Source: a virus
Length of the DNA: 31,831 nucleotides
Reading direction: 5' to 3' (one strand)
Virus record (IMG/VR): IMGVR_UViG_3300023501_000029
Location: 1-31,831 of that record
Below are positions 16,394-24,023 of this stretch, piece by piece. Made by a program: the position numbers and the translations under genes. Each line of letters begins with the position of its first letter. Within the stretch, counting starts at the first letter, position 1. The notes beneath the pieces are model-generated. The model saw only the letters and a program-made list of their open reading frames with translations. It ran no database searches and was not told the DNA's origin.

Positions 16394-16657
16394 ATGGAAG
16401 ATACTCCGTGGCACCTAAATAAATCAATCCCTCTAACCTTTATACTAGCCATATTGGCTCAGACCATTGCTCTTGTGTGGTTTGTATCCTCACTAAACAG
16501 TTCGATTGACAATAACACTAGAGACCTAATGCGCCACGAAGCACGTATCAATACCTTGGAATTGGTAGTACAACAACAAGCTGTAACTATGGGTCGTATT
16601 GATGAGAATATAAAGTCCATACGTGTTATGATGGAGCGTAGCTGGGGTGTTGAGTAG
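16394..16657 (+). CDS. Small membrane protein, possible spanin or holin component
   Basis: The start at 16394 fits the AAGGAA at 16382-16387 better than the ATG at 16388, giving 87 aa. One transmembrane segment is visible (about residues 14-33, PLTFILAILAQTIALVWFVSS), followed by a polar coiled-coil-like tail (RHEARINTLELVVQQQAVTMGRIDENIKSI). An N-in membrane anchor with a periplasmic coiled coil resembles inner-membrane spanins or XhlA-like proteins. It is directly after the endolysin gene and overlaps the small gene downstream by one base. Function is inferred from topology and place. Confidence 0.6.
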   Translation: MEDTPWHLNKSIPLTFILAILAQTIALVWFVSSLNSSIDNNTRDLMRHEARINTLELVVQQQAVTMGRIDENIKSIRVMMERSWGVE

Positions 16658-16833
16658 TGCTATGCGTACTAGCCTTAGTTTCCTTTAATCACGCTTGGAC
16701 TAATGATGGTAATCGGTTGTTTCAATACTGCTACTACGATTGTGGACTTACTAAGAACGGTGGTTGGTATGACAAAGTTTATAAAGTTAGCTACAACTAT
16801 GTTTGTCCTAAGGGGTACTTAGATAATGATTGA
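16657..16833 (+). CDS. Small Cys-rich protein, possibly secreted (GTG start)
   Basis: A 58-aa frame begins with GTG at 16657, sharing a base with the upstream stop codon (TAGTG), and ends at 16831-16833, overlapping the next start. The only in-frame codons upstream lead straight to a stop at 16651-16653. The N-terminus is hydrophobic (LCVLALVSFNHAW) and may be a short signal peptide; the remainder has Cys residues (YCYYDCG, VCPKG) and many Tyr. Its position in the lysis block suggests a periplasmic or spanin-type role. Coupled start and stop and the filled gap make it likely real. Confidence 0.55.
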   Translation: MLCVLALVSFNHAWTNDGNRLFQYCYYDCGLTKNGGWYDKVYKVSYNYVCPKGYLDND

Positions 16834-17293
16834 TCCGATTACAGCTATTTCAGTCGCGGCAAGTGCTGTAAGCAACATAAAGTCCTTAATGCTTGCAGGT
16901 CGTGATGCTTCAAGTGCCTTATCTAAGTTTGCGGGGGCTGTGTCAGACGTGAATTATGCGGCAGACAAGGCCAAGAATCCCGGAATATTTGCAACCCTCA
17001 CTGGCTCGGCTGAACAACAAGCGATTGACGCTTTCTCAGCACACAAGAGAATGCAGGCTCTTCGGAAAGAGGTTGAAATACTTGTGCAGTTTACCTACGG
17101 GATGGACGGTCTACAGGAATACAAAGACACGCTTCGTCAAGTGCGCGCCCAAAGAAGGAAGACTACCTATAGAAAGGCGGAACTGAAGCAGGCCCTGATC
17201 ACTTGGTTTTTTGGTGGGGTAATAGTCCTAGCTGGAATCGCTGGGTTAGGCGTAGTTCTTTATATAATAGGTCAACAACAGGGGAAATGGTAA
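16826..17293 (+). CDS. Conserved membrane-anchored phage protein
   Basis: This 155-aa protein has an amphipathic, Ala/Ser-rich N-terminal half (ITAISVAASAVSNIKSLMLAGRDASSALSKFAGAV), a charged middle with basic VRAQRRKTTYRKAELKQ and a clear C-terminal transmembrane segment (about 127-149, FFGGVIVLAGIAGLGVVLYIIG). Similar proteins occur in marine phages near lysis or tail genes without a defined function. It overlaps the small genes on both sides. A lysis or virion-associated membrane role is possible. Confidence 0.6.
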   Translation: MIDPITAISVAASAVSNIKSLMLAGRDASSALSKFAGAVSDVNYAADKAKNPGIFATLTGSAEQQAIDAFSAHKRMQALRKEVEILVQFTYGMDGLQEYKDTLRQVRAQRRKTTYRKAELKQALITWFFGGVIVLAGIAGLGVVLYIIGQQQGKW

Positions 17294-17532
17294 TGACAAT
17301 ACTTGATGACTGGAAAGTCTTACCAAGGTTAATGATGCTGGCAGTCACTATACTGACGTATCAAGCTGTACATTGGTTTATGTCGCTACCTGACCCCAGC
17401 GTAGCCCAAAGTGGTCTTGTATCGGTATGTATGGGCGCTCTTACGGGGTGCTTTGGCATATGGATGGGCAAGGAGTCTAAGGCTACGGTAACCCCCACTA
17501 GGGTCATACACGAGGAGAAATACAGCAAATGA
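17293..17532 (+). CDS. Small two-TM membrane protein, holin candidate
   Basis: The likely start is the ATG at 17293, which overlaps the upstream stop (TAATG); ATG 17287 is an alternative. The 79-aa protein has two hydrophobic stretches (about residues 11-29, PRLMMLAVTILTYQAVHWF, and about 41-58, SGLVSVCMGALTGCFGIWM) and a charged C-terminal tail. Two transmembrane helices in a short protein next to an endolysin fit a class II-type holin. It overlaps the next gene by four bases (ATGA). Confidence 0.6.
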   Translation: MTILDDWKVLPRLMMLAVTILTYQAVHWFMSLPDPSVAQSGLVSVCMGALTGCFGIWMGKESKATVTPTRVIHEEKYSK

Positions 17533-17879
17533 TAGGTCAGATCATAAGTTCTATCGGTGGACTAGCTGCTAGTATAATCGACAGTAAGACACAGCTTAAA
17601 CTAACAGAAGCTGAGATAAAGAAGAAGCAGCTTACTGGTGAGCTTGACTGGGACATAGCAGCCATACAAGCTACACAGAATAGCTGGAAGGACGAATGGA
17701 TAACTCTACTCTTCAGTATTCCCCTGATACTAGCCTTCTGTGGTGATTGGGGTAATCAAATAGTACAAGCTGGGTTTACCTCACTTCAGTCCATGCCAAC
17801 GTGGTATCAATATTCCCTCGGAGGGATAGTGAGTGCCAGCATAGGGATGAGGTCAGTCTCTAAATTCTTCGGTAAGTAA
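17529..17879 (+). CDS. Membrane protein, probable holin-family
   Basis: This 116-aa protein has an amphipathic N-terminus (MIGQIISSIGGLAASIIDSK), a charged helix (LKLTEAEIKKKQ), then NSWKDEWITLLFSIPLILAFCGDWG and MPTWYQYSLGGIVSASIGMRS, giving two membrane segments. The SWKDEW, then SIPL, then WYQYxLGGIVxASxGxR pattern is typical of 3TM-holin-like phage proteins. It is the last gene of the rightward cluster, just before the bidirectional terminator. Which of this and the previous gene is the true holin cannot be decided here. Confidence 0.6.
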   Translation: MIGQIISSIGGLAASIIDSKTQLKLTEAEIKKKQLTGELDWDIAAIQATQNSWKDEWITLLFSIPLILAFCGDWGNQIVQAGFTSLQSMPTWYQYSLGGIVSASIGMRSVSKFFGK

Positions 17880-17897
17880 GCACTACAACAAGACACA

Positions 17898-17939
17898 AAA
17901 AAGCCGTAGGTATCCTTGAGTGGACGCCTACGGCTTTTT
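17898..17939. terminator. Bidirectional rho-independent terminator
   Basis: A perfect 13-bp stem (17898-17910 with 17927-17939) contains the GC-rich core GCCGTAGG/CCTACGGC. It is flanked by A5 on the left and T5 on the right, so it gives a U-tract in either direction. It lies between the ends of the two convergent gene clusters, 18 bp after the last rightward stop and directly at the end of the leftward 47-aa gene. It should end both transcripts. Confidence 0.9.
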
Positions 17940-18083
17940 CTATTTTATACTCTTTTTTTCCATCGTGAGGGCTAACCCCTCGTATAGTATCTCTATGTCA
18001 CCCTTAACCTTCCCCAGTGTGTACGTCACCCAAGATGATATCAGGATATTGCACAAGAGTAACCCTTCAAACAGTGTCATCAT
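17940..18083 (-). CDS. Small hypothetical protein, last gene of leftward cluster
   Basis: This 47-aa frame starts at an ATG overlapping the PhoH stop (ATGA), with AAGGAGGG four bases upstream inside the phoH gene, one of the best ribosome binding sites in the window. The protein has a hydrophobic N-terminal half (LFEGLLLCNILISSWVTYTLG), possibly a membrane anchor, and a short Lys-rich end (TMEKKSIK). It is the last gene before the bidirectional terminator. I recognise no family; translation is strongly supported by the coupling and RBS. Confidence 0.65.
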   Translation of the reverse strand: MMTLFEGLLLCNILISSWVTYTLGKVKGDIEILYEGLALTMEKKSIK

Positions 18084-18784
18084 ATGCCCTCCTTCATAAA
18101 TGTCTTAACCCACATTGCTGTGATGTCAGATCTGATGATGTCGTCAACACCAAACTCAATAATTGGAACTGGCAGCATATACTTCTTAGCCAAGTGAATA
18201 ATCTTTGATAGACCATCAGCTTCTTTAAGATCTGACTGCTGCACATCCCCATTAAGCACGATAGTAGTTCCCTCTCCTACCCTAGTCAGGATCATCTTTA
18301 ACTCATGGGTAGTTATGTTCTGTGTTTCATCTACAATTATGAAGGCATTATCGAAGCTACGCCCACGCATAAGAGCCAAAGGAGCCATTTCAATGTTGCC
18401 ATTCTTGATCCCCGTTTCCACTGTACCTTTCCCAAGGTGTTTCTCCAATACATCTAATACAGGTAATGCCCAAGGCATAGTCTTCTCAGTTAAATCACCC
18501 TTCAAGAAACCTAAGTCTCTGCCTACAGGTACGTGGGGCCTTGTTATAACGATCTTATCAATCTGCTTTGTCGTGTACAGATCAGCAGCATACGTTGCTG
18601 TAACATATGTCTTACCAGTTCCAGCAGGGCCAAGGATAAAGACCTGACGACTACTTTGTAAGGCTTCAATAAGATCCCCTTGCTTAGTTGTCTTAGCGAT
18701 AAGTCCAGATGTAGCCTTCTTCTCAGCACCCTTGTAGGTAGTCTTGCGTCTAGTACGACTAGGCTTCTCAGGGAAGTCTTCCAT
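18080..18784 (-). CDS. phoH: PhoH-like P-loop ATPase
   Basis: This 234-aa protein has a Walker A motif GPAGTGKT (residues 52-59), a Walker B-like FIIVDETQNITTHELKMILTRVG and VLNGDVQQSD, all typical of the PhoH domain. The N-terminus is short and basic, without the extra domains of bacterial PhoH2 proteins. PhoH is frequent in marine phages; its role is uncertain (RNA-related ATPase or phosphate stress link). Glutaredoxin precedes it with a TAATG overlap, and the 47-aa gene follows with ATGA. Confidence 0.9.
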   Translation of the reverse strand: MEDFPEKPSRTRRKTTYKGAEKKATSGLIAKTTKQGDLIEALQSSRQVFILGPAGTGKTYVTATYAADLYTTKQIDKIVITRPHVPVGRDLGFLKGDLTEKTMPWALPVLDVLEKHLGKGTVETGIKNGNIEMAPLALMRGRSFDNAFIIVDETQNITTHELKMILTRVGEGTTIVLNGDVQQSDLKEADGLSKIIHLAKKYMLPVPIIEFGVDDIIRSDITAMWVKTFMKEGI

Positions 18785-19020
18785 TAACGGTCTTCCCCCT
18801 CTAGTAACTTTTGAAGCTGTGTACAGCCGCCAATCAGAACACCTGAAGGGTCAAATATCTGAGGGACGGTAGGGTTGCTTGTCTTCTTTAGTAAGGTTAA
18901 TATCCACCTAGAACTTGGGGAGTGTACGTTGTATTCTACATAAGGCAGTCCCTTACTCTTTAGTATGGCCTTAGCTACATCACAAAAGCTGCATTGGTCA
19001 CGGGTTATTATGGTGTACAT
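18784..19020 (-). CDS. Glutaredoxin-like thiol oxidoreductase
   Basis: This 78-aa protein is a compact glutaredoxin/NrdH fold: the N-terminal strand MYTIITRDQ is followed by the redox motif CSFC (residues 11-14), then VPQIFDPSGVLIGGCTQL, where TVPQIF is the cis-Pro element and GGCTQL the glutathione-type C-terminal signature. It is directly downstream of the class II ribonucleotide reductase gene in the same operon, so it probably supplies electrons to it. TTAGGAG precedes the start. Confidence 0.85.
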   Translation of the reverse strand: MYTIITRDQCSFCDVAKAILKSKGLPYVEYNVHSPSSRWILTLLKKTSNPTVPQIFDPSGVLIGGCTQLQKLLEGEDR

Positions 19021-19073
19021 TATATCTCCTAAGGTTATTTAAGCAGTTTAAACACATGCTAAGGTGTTAAGGG

Positions 19074-20981
19074 CTACACTAGGTCTACAATCTCACAGCT
19101 ATCCCCAGAACAAGCTAACGTCTGACTTCCTGCCGTATTATCTTCCTGTTCGTAATCTGCAAGCTCCTCCCAGTTTAGGCTTGATGGCATAAGTGACTTG
19201 AGCGTGTTGTAGTCCGACTTACCACACTCCTGATATGGTGCCTGTTGATACGTATGTTCGTTGTACGGTAGGAACGACACACCTGACATCTCATCAAAGT
19301 GCTTGTACACGAAAGCACCCACTTCAAACCACTCATCAGACCTCACGTTAATTGTCACGGAGGGCTTATGCTCACACCAATTCCTCTGGTAGGCTAACCA
19401 CATCTCTAGCTGCTCTATGGCAGTCATATCAGCGGTCACTACTGCCTTGTCTGGAGCCTTCTGTGGGAAACTAAACACCACTGTAGTATTAGGCTTCATA
19501 ACACAAGGTTGGTTTGGTATGCCACGATCCTTTAGGAAGTTCGTCAGCGGGTCTTTAATATCTCCACGCACCGTGCGAATGTAATAAGGGCTGTGACGAG
19601 CGTGTATACCACTGCTAGAATCAACAAGTTGGGAGACAGTGCCACTAGGTTTGACACAAGTGATAGCAGTAGCAACAGGGATACTGAGCAACTCAGCCCA
19701 TTCAGCATTAGTATTGATAGCGACATTTTTAAGATGCTCCAATGTTTTAGCTAACCCATCGTTCTTGATGGTCATTAGCGGATTGTCCATAATACCCGTG
19801 AGGCTAACCCCCAACAAGCGTTCTTCTTCTGTATTGTCCTTCCACTCTTTAGAAAGATATGGAAAGTGAGTGTAGGTACTTTGGATAGTACCCAAGATGG
19901 TAGCAAGTTTTACCTTACGTTCTAAGTCTTCGATAGTATCGGTAGCACGGATAACGCACTCTGTTAGGTTGCAGAACTGGGAATCACGTAAAATTATTTC
20001 GCTGCAAGGATTCGTGCCAAAGTCTTGATCTGCATTACGGCGTCCGTTCTTTGCTGCCTGTACCTTAGCTGCCTGACGGTTAAAGATACCCCGTTCACCA
20101 CTACCACTTTCCACTAGGGCTTGCCACTCACGCATGAATGAGATGCTGTCTGGCTTCTCAGTGTAGCTTACAGAGTTGTTAGCCAAAGCCCGTTGTGGAT
20201 CGTTGTCCCACCATGCACCTGACTTAGCGTGACGCATACGATCATCTGACAGGTTACTCAGAGAGATCATGGCTGACCTACGAACACCACCAACCACTAC
20301 CACCTCACCAATCTTACACATGATGTCGTGACACTCAATAGACGACAGCTTACGACCTGTAGCTACCTTGAACGTGTGGATCACAAAGTTAAACAAGTCG
20401 ATAAGGGGTGCAGGGCCTGATGCTCTACCACCGAATGTCTTGAGCCTAGCACCAGCAGGACGAACCTTAGACACATCCCATCGGGGAACCTCCCCACTGT
20501 ACAAAAGTGCAATCAACTGACGTAGTGACTTAGCCCAACCCTCCTTACTGTCTTTAACAACGATTGTTGTCTCACTGCTAAACATCTGGTCTGGAACCTC
20601 TGGCAGCTTATTGACGTACTGTCGTTCAACTGAGAACCCTACACCTGTGCCACACAACAAGATAAACATAGCTTGGTCAAAGCTCTTGATATTCTTAACT
20701 GCAAGGTAACTGCAGTTGTACATAGCAGTATTGTCACGGAGGGCTGCTGGGCCTGCTGTCATAAGAGAGCGCATAGATGGCATTACGTCCAGAGATAGGA
20801 TAGCCTCTTCGATCTGCTTAATGTAACTGTTTTCACCAGCCACAGGCTTGACGATATTATCCATGTATCTACTGACAGTCTCTTGCCAAGTCTCACGGCG
20901 TCCCTCTTTATCAAGCCAACGTGCGTACCGTGACTTGTGGATGAACGACTGGTAGTCTGTTGGTAGGTGGTTACTGCTCAT
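19074..20981 (-). CDS. nrdJ: Adenosylcobalamin-dependent (class II) ribonucleotide reductase
   Basis: This 635-aa protein reduces ribonucleotides to deoxyribonucleotides using coenzyme B12. Visible residues: the first redox Cys in MYNCSYL (Cys90), GTGVGFSVE, the NPCSEI finger loop with the radical Cys326 and Glu328, the partner Cys337 in FCNLTE, and a C-terminal CSGDSC pair (Cys624, Cys629) spaced CX4C as in the monomeric triphosphate reductase of Lactobacillus. It lacks a separate beta subunit, and none is encoded nearby. It sits between mazG and glutaredoxin and overlaps mazG by four bases (ATGA). At 635 aa it is somewhat shorter than the roughly 740-aa Lactobacillus enzyme. Confidence 0.9.
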   Translation of the reverse strand: MSSNHLPTDYQSFIHKSRYARWLDKEGRRETWQETVSRYMDNIVKPVAGENSYIKQIEEAILSLDVMPSMRSLMTAGPAALRDNTAMYNCSYLAVKNIKSFDQAMFILLCGTGVGFSVERQYVNKLPEVPDQMFSSETTIVVKDSKEGWAKSLRQLIALLYSGEVPRWDVSKVRPAGARLKTFGGRASGPAPLIDLFNFVIHTFKVATGRKLSSIECHDIMCKIGEVVVVGGVRRSAMISLSNLSDDRMRHAKSGAWWDNDPQRALANNSVSYTEKPDSISFMREWQALVESGSGERGIFNRQAAKVQAAKNGRRNADQDFGTNPCSEIILRDSQFCNLTECVIRATDTIEDLERKVKLATILGTIQSTYTHFPYLSKEWKDNTEEERLLGVSLTGIMDNPLMTIKNDGLAKTLEHLKNVAINTNAEWAELLSIPVATAITCVKPSGTVSQLVDSSSGIHARHSPYYIRTVRGDIKDPLTNFLKDRGIPNQPCVMKPNTTVVFSFPQKAPDKAVVTADMTAIEQLEMWLAYQRNWCEHKPSVTINVRSDEWFEVGAFVYKHFDEMSGVSFLPYNEHTYQQAPYQECGKSDYNTLKSLMPSSLNWEELADYEQEDNTAGSQTLACSGDSCEIVDLV

Positions 20982-21334
20982 CGGTTATCCCCTGATCCAC
21001 TAATCACACCCCGTTTGGCACGATCATTTAGTTTGTCCATGTTAACTTCCATTACCTCTGGTAAGTTACTGTAGAAGTAGTTAGCCAAAGCTGTCGTGTA
21101 GAACAGGACGTCACCCAACTCCTTGACGATATCTTTCTGGCTAACCTCCGTGTTGTCACGGAGGTACTTCTTTACCTTCTCAGCTACCTCTCCAGCCTCT
21201 CCTACAAGACCTAAGGTATTTTCCACTAGACGGACTTTATCTTCCGCAGTGACCTTACCCTCAACCCAATAAGAATACTCCATTGGTGTCACGTTTACGA
21301 TGCTAAAGGCATCAATGTCCTCTTGAGTAATCAT
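20978..21334 (-). CDS. mazG: MazG-like nucleotide pyrophosphohydrolase
   Basis: The start at 21334 is chosen because it overlaps the methyltransferase stop (ATGA) and follows GGGAG; a longer frame would begin within that gene. The 118-aa protein has the MazG motifs LVGEAGEVAEKVKKYLRD (EExxE-like) and DIVKELGDVLFYTTALANY (the ExxD motif), binding metal and hydrolysing nucleoside triphosphates. In phages it may lower ppGpp or clean up non-canonical nucleotides. It is coupled to the ribonucleotide reductase downstream. Confidence 0.85.
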   Translation of the reverse strand: MITQEDIDAFSIVNVTPMEYSYWVEGKVTAEDKVRLVENTLGLVGEAGEVAEKVKKYLRDNTEVSQKDIVKELGDVLFYTTALANYFYSNLPEVMEVNMDKLNDRAKRGVISGSGDNR

Positions 21335-21876
21335 GCTGTTCTCCCGCAAAATTCTGTTGTTGAATGTGGCTCTTTCATTATGTCGAATAGATACCACGCA
21401 CAGTTATCTTTTCCCACGCTCTTACTACCCTCTATCCACTTGACCCTGCCTACACTAACAACCTTCTGACAGTACGACATAAGAATAGCTGACTGCTTAG
21501 TGTGCATCCAATCTGCATCAAACAGTAACCAAGTTGGACATATCTGCATCCATATCTCTATCATGGGGTGTAATATCTTTCTGTCCCAAGGTGGGTTTGT
21601 TATACAGAAATCTATCGCCCCATACTCACCAAAGCTAATGTCAAGAGCATCATGCTTGTATACAAAAGGATGTCTTGGTTCAATATCACAAGCATATAAA
21701 CACTCCCCATGACCATCAGATAACTTACTGATATGTTCTATTAGTCTCCCGTCTCCCGCACAAGGTTCTGCATAATCAAATGCGTAAGGTAAGTGCGGCA
21801 TCAGGGGTTCTACAGCTTCTATCGGTGTTGGGTAGTAGTCCCTTGGTACTCTTTCGAAGTCACTACGCTTGCCCAT
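21331..21876 (-). CDS. Adenine-N6 DNA methyltransferase-like protein
   Basis: This 181-aa protein has the class I methyltransferase AdoMet motif AEPCAGDGRLIEH (about residues 36-48) and the catalytic NPPW (94-97), typical of N6-adenine or exocyclic-amine methyltransferases. The N-terminus (DYYPTPIEAVEPLMPHLP) fits phage-type MTases in which YPTP precedes motif I. No target-recognition domain or partner restriction enzyme is seen. It may protect phage DNA or modify RNA or protein. It overlaps the metallophosphoesterase gene by 14 bases. Confidence 0.75.
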   Translation of the reverse strand: MGKRSDFERVPRDYYPTPIEAVEPLMPHLPYAFDYAEPCAGDGRLIEHISKLSDGHGECLYACDIEPRHPFVYKHDALDISFGEYGAIDFCITNPPWDRKILHPMIEIWMQICPTWLLFDADWMHTKQSAILMSYCQKVVSVGRVKWIEGSKSVGKDNCAWYLFDIMKEPHSTTEFCGRTA

Positions 21877-22642
21877 ACATTCCCTTCAGTCGGTTAATAG
21901 AAATAAACTCTGGATCGTACATCCCGTCCTCCACTTCTCGTTTAACAACTATGCCAGACCACCACTCTTTGTTGGCTTGACCTGCCCAGCTTTCCGCTGC
22001 ACCTTTGTAGCACCCCGCGACAAGACCAATAACTCCTCTAGGGTGAGAAGAGTCCTTAAACTTAAGGTCACGTTTATGGCTATGACCACAAGTGCTACTA
22101 TGATGGCGGTGAGCCAGTAACCCATTAGCATGATGCATACCAGACATAGCAGACCCAAAGTTACCACTACTAAAGTAATGAGCATACGAGACCCCATCGT
22201 AATCAGCAACCGATGGAGCGGAGTGTTCGTACTCGTGGTATTCGTCGAACCATCGGTCTGTCTGGAGATGCCCGAAAGATATGCCATACTTTGATCCTTC
22301 GAGGCGAGGATCGTGTTTAAGAGCTTTTTTAATTCTATTTTCATGGTTACCCTCAAATCCTATGTAAGCTGGACGCTTACGCTTGTGGTGTCTGAACTTC
22401 CACCTGATACGTTCTTGTGCATCATTGTAATGCTCAATATCTTGCTCATAACTCTGACTTACGATTGCCTCTGGGTAACGAGTGTCAAATGTATTTAAAG
22501 ACCGCATATCAGCGCCATCACCCAAATCTACAACATAGTCAGGTTTAAGATCGTACAAGAACTCCCCCAACCAGTTGAAACGCTCATTTCCCACTGAAGG
22601 GTCTACGTGAGCGCAACTATAAACCACTACTGTTTTACCCAT
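21863..22642 (-). CDS. Calcineurin-like metallophosphoesterase
   Basis: This 259-aa protein shows the motif order of metallophosphoesterases: VVYSCAHVD (DxH position, here CAH), VVDLGDGADM (GD), FEGNHENR (GNHE), a His-rich HYF/MHHANG region and TCGHSHKRD (GHxH). The usual first Asp is Cys in this copy. It likely hydrolyses a phosphomonoester or diester; the natural substrate is unknown. It is preceded by GGAGG seven bases before the start and is translationally coupled to the small gene upstream and the methyltransferase downstream. Confidence 0.75.
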   Translation of the reverse strand: MGKTVVVYSCAHVDPSVGNERFNWLGEFLYDLKPDYVVDLGDGADMRSLNTFDTRYPEAIVSQSYEQDIEHYNDAQERIRWKFRHHKRKRPAYIGFEGNHENRIKKALKHDPRLEGSKYGISFGHLQTDRWFDEYHEYEHSAPSVADYDGVSYAHYFSSGNFGSAMSGMHHANGLLAHRHHSSTCGHSHKRDLKFKDSSHPRGVIGLVAGCYKGAAESWAGQANKEWWSGIVVKREVEDGMYDPEFISINRLKGMYGQA

Positions 22643-22757
22643 CTGCTGCCTCCAACTCTAGTTCACTGATAGTTGCCCACAAATGAAACTCCACCTCTTT
22701 AAGCTGCTCTTTACTGAGCTTCTTTAATTTAGTTAACAAACTATTTACTTCAACCAT
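22635..22757 (-). CDS. Small hypothetical protein
   Basis: A 40-aa frame starts at 22757, overlapping the endonuclease I gene by 13 bases, and stops at 22635-22637, overlapping the metallophosphoesterase start by eight bases. It fills what would otherwise be a 100-bp gap. The protein is a charged helix (TKLKKLSKEQLKEVEFHLWATISELELEAA). AAAAGGA lies about 12 bases upstream, a little far. Its position suggests it is real but the evidence is only coupling and spacing. Confidence 0.45.
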   Translation of the reverse strand: MVEVNSLLTKLKKLSKEQLKEVEFHLWATISELELEAADG

Positions 22758-23140
22758 TCGTCGGGTATCCTTTTATCTGCGTAGATGAACCCATGCTTAT
22801 TGCACCACTCACCATATGTTGACTTAGCACCTTTACTTAACTTACCCCTAGAGTTACTAAAGACAAATCTTATGTCTAAGTTAGGGTGTTGCTCCCTGAC
22901 CTTCAAGTGCTTCTTACGATCATCGCTAACAAACCTCCCCTTGGACTCAACTATAATACCATTAGGTAATATAAAGTCTGGGGTGTAAGTCTTATTCTCA
23001 AGTAAAGTCCACTTAATCTTTAACGTCTCATACTTAAAACTTACACCCCGTTCCTTTAAGTCAACGGAGATATCATCCTCAAGCCCCGATCTGTAGCCAT
23101 TCCTTATTGCGTGTTGCCTACGCTCACTGGTGGTTGCCAC
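22745..23140 (-). CDS. Endonuclease I, Holliday-junction resolvase (T7 gp3-like)
   Basis: This 131-aa protein is close in size and motif to T7 endonuclease I: SGLEDDISVDLKERG (Glu21), YTPDFILPNGIIVESKG with Asp55, Glu65 and Lys67, the same spacing as the catalytic residues of T7 gp3. It cuts branched DNA, resolving junctions before packaging and degrading host DNA. It overlaps the exonuclease gene by 37 bases in another frame and is next to it in order, as in T7-like replication modules. Confidence 0.9.
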   Translation of the reverse strand: MATTSERRQHAIRNGYRSGLEDDISVDLKERGVSFKYETLKIKWTLLENKTYTPDFILPNGIIVESKGRFVSDDRKKHLKVREQHPNLDIRFVFSNSRGKLSKGAKSTYGEWCNKHGFIYADKRIPDEWLK

Positions 23141-23823
23141 AGTTCCTCCTCTTCTCTTCGTAGCCAGAGTAACCTAGCGTTTTCAATGATGCGCTCTGTA
23201 TCACCGTCATATGCTTTCACACAGGCTTCCCATAAGCTACCCTCTGTGTCACACACTGCTAAAATCTTCTTTGCTTTTACAGGGCCAATGCCACTCAGCC
23301 CCTTAATGTTATCAGCAGCGTCACCCGTAAGTATTTGAGTGTAGAAGAACTTAGTCCCCGACCACTCATCTACCTTTGTCCACTCACCCTTATTGAAGTT
23401 AAAGTGCCAACAAGGTATTTGCAGCATGTCCTTATCAATAGATGCAACCACACAGTCATAGTTTAACTCCGCAGCAGCCTTAGAGATAAGGTCATCAGCT
23501 TCCTCGTTGACACTTATTATAGCCCTATACCTATCAACCATGCGATCTCTTGTTACGCCGAGGTACTTAGGTTTTTCTGCTGACTTCCTATTTCCCTTGT
23601 AGGGGTAGGACTTAGCAACATCAAACCTAAAGTTTGTCTTTCCAGTTAGGTATGTCTGATATTCAAACTTAGACGGGAAGGGAAGTTCAATAGTCTCATC
23701 TAGTATGTAATTCATAAGACTATCTACCTTATCCTCCGCATCTTTTGGTAAGTCACCTTGGGTAGCAAAGGCTGCACGGTAAGCTATGATATCACCGTCT
23801 ATAAGAACTTTGCCCCTGCCCAT
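23104..23823 (-). CDS. 5'-3' exonuclease (FEN-like, T7 gp6 type)
   Basis: The ATG at 23823 (overlapping the upstream stop as TGATG) is preferred, giving 239 aa. The protein contains LIDGDIIAYRAAF (first metal ligands), EEADDLIS, VVASIDKDMLQIP (conserved SxDKD) and TGDAADNIKGLSGIGPVKAKKIL (helix-hairpin-helix with GDxxDN). These are the hallmarks of the structure-specific 5' nuclease family. It removes RNA primers and degrades host DNA, and works with polymerase, ssDNA-binding protein and endonuclease I from the same leftward unit. Confidence 0.85.
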   Translation of the reverse strand: MGRGKVLIDGDIIAYRAAFATQGDLPKDAEDKVDSLMNYILDETIELPFPSKFEYQTYLTGKTNFRFDVAKSYPYKGNRKSAEKPKYLGVTRDRMVDRYRAIISVNEEADDLISKAAAELNYDCVVASIDKDMLQIPCWHFNFNKGEWTKVDEWSGTKFFYTQILTGDAADNIKGLSGIGPVKAKKILAVCDTEGSLWEACVKAYDGDTERIIENARLLWLRREEEELWQPPVSVGNTQ

Positions 23824-24023
23824 CAAAAGTCCCCAAAGACCATTTTACCATCATCCTTCTCGAAGGCAACATCTTCTACATAGGTAAACCCCCCAGCCCT
23901 AGCAGCATCAGCATACGCCTTACCTAGAGCATATAGGTCGTCAACCTCATATCGAACCAATGTTGTGCTTCCCTCGAAACCGTCCTCTTCACTGTCATGC
24001 TCAAAAGTAATAGTTAGTTTCAT
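23823..24023 (-). CDS. Small acidic hypothetical protein
   Basis: This 66-aa acidic protein (FEHDSEEDGFEGSTTLVRYEVDDL, then a short helix LYALGKAYADAARAGG) sits between the ssDNA-binding protein (ATGA overlap at its start) and the exonuclease (TGATG overlap at its end). Similar small proteins are seen in marine T7-like replication modules. No function is known. Confidence 0.6.
   Translation of the reverse strand: MKLTITFEHDSEEDGFEGSTTLVRYEVDDLYALGKAYADAARAGGFTYVEDVAFEKDDGKMVFGDF

Noticed and set aside
18315-18647. Rightward frame opposite phoH
   Set aside because: PhoH motifs are clear on the other strand; no RBS or family match for this frame.
19021-19073. Weak inverted repeat between glutaredoxin and the reductase (about AACAC/GTGTT)
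   Set aside because: Short, bulged and without a T-tract; not convincing as a terminator.
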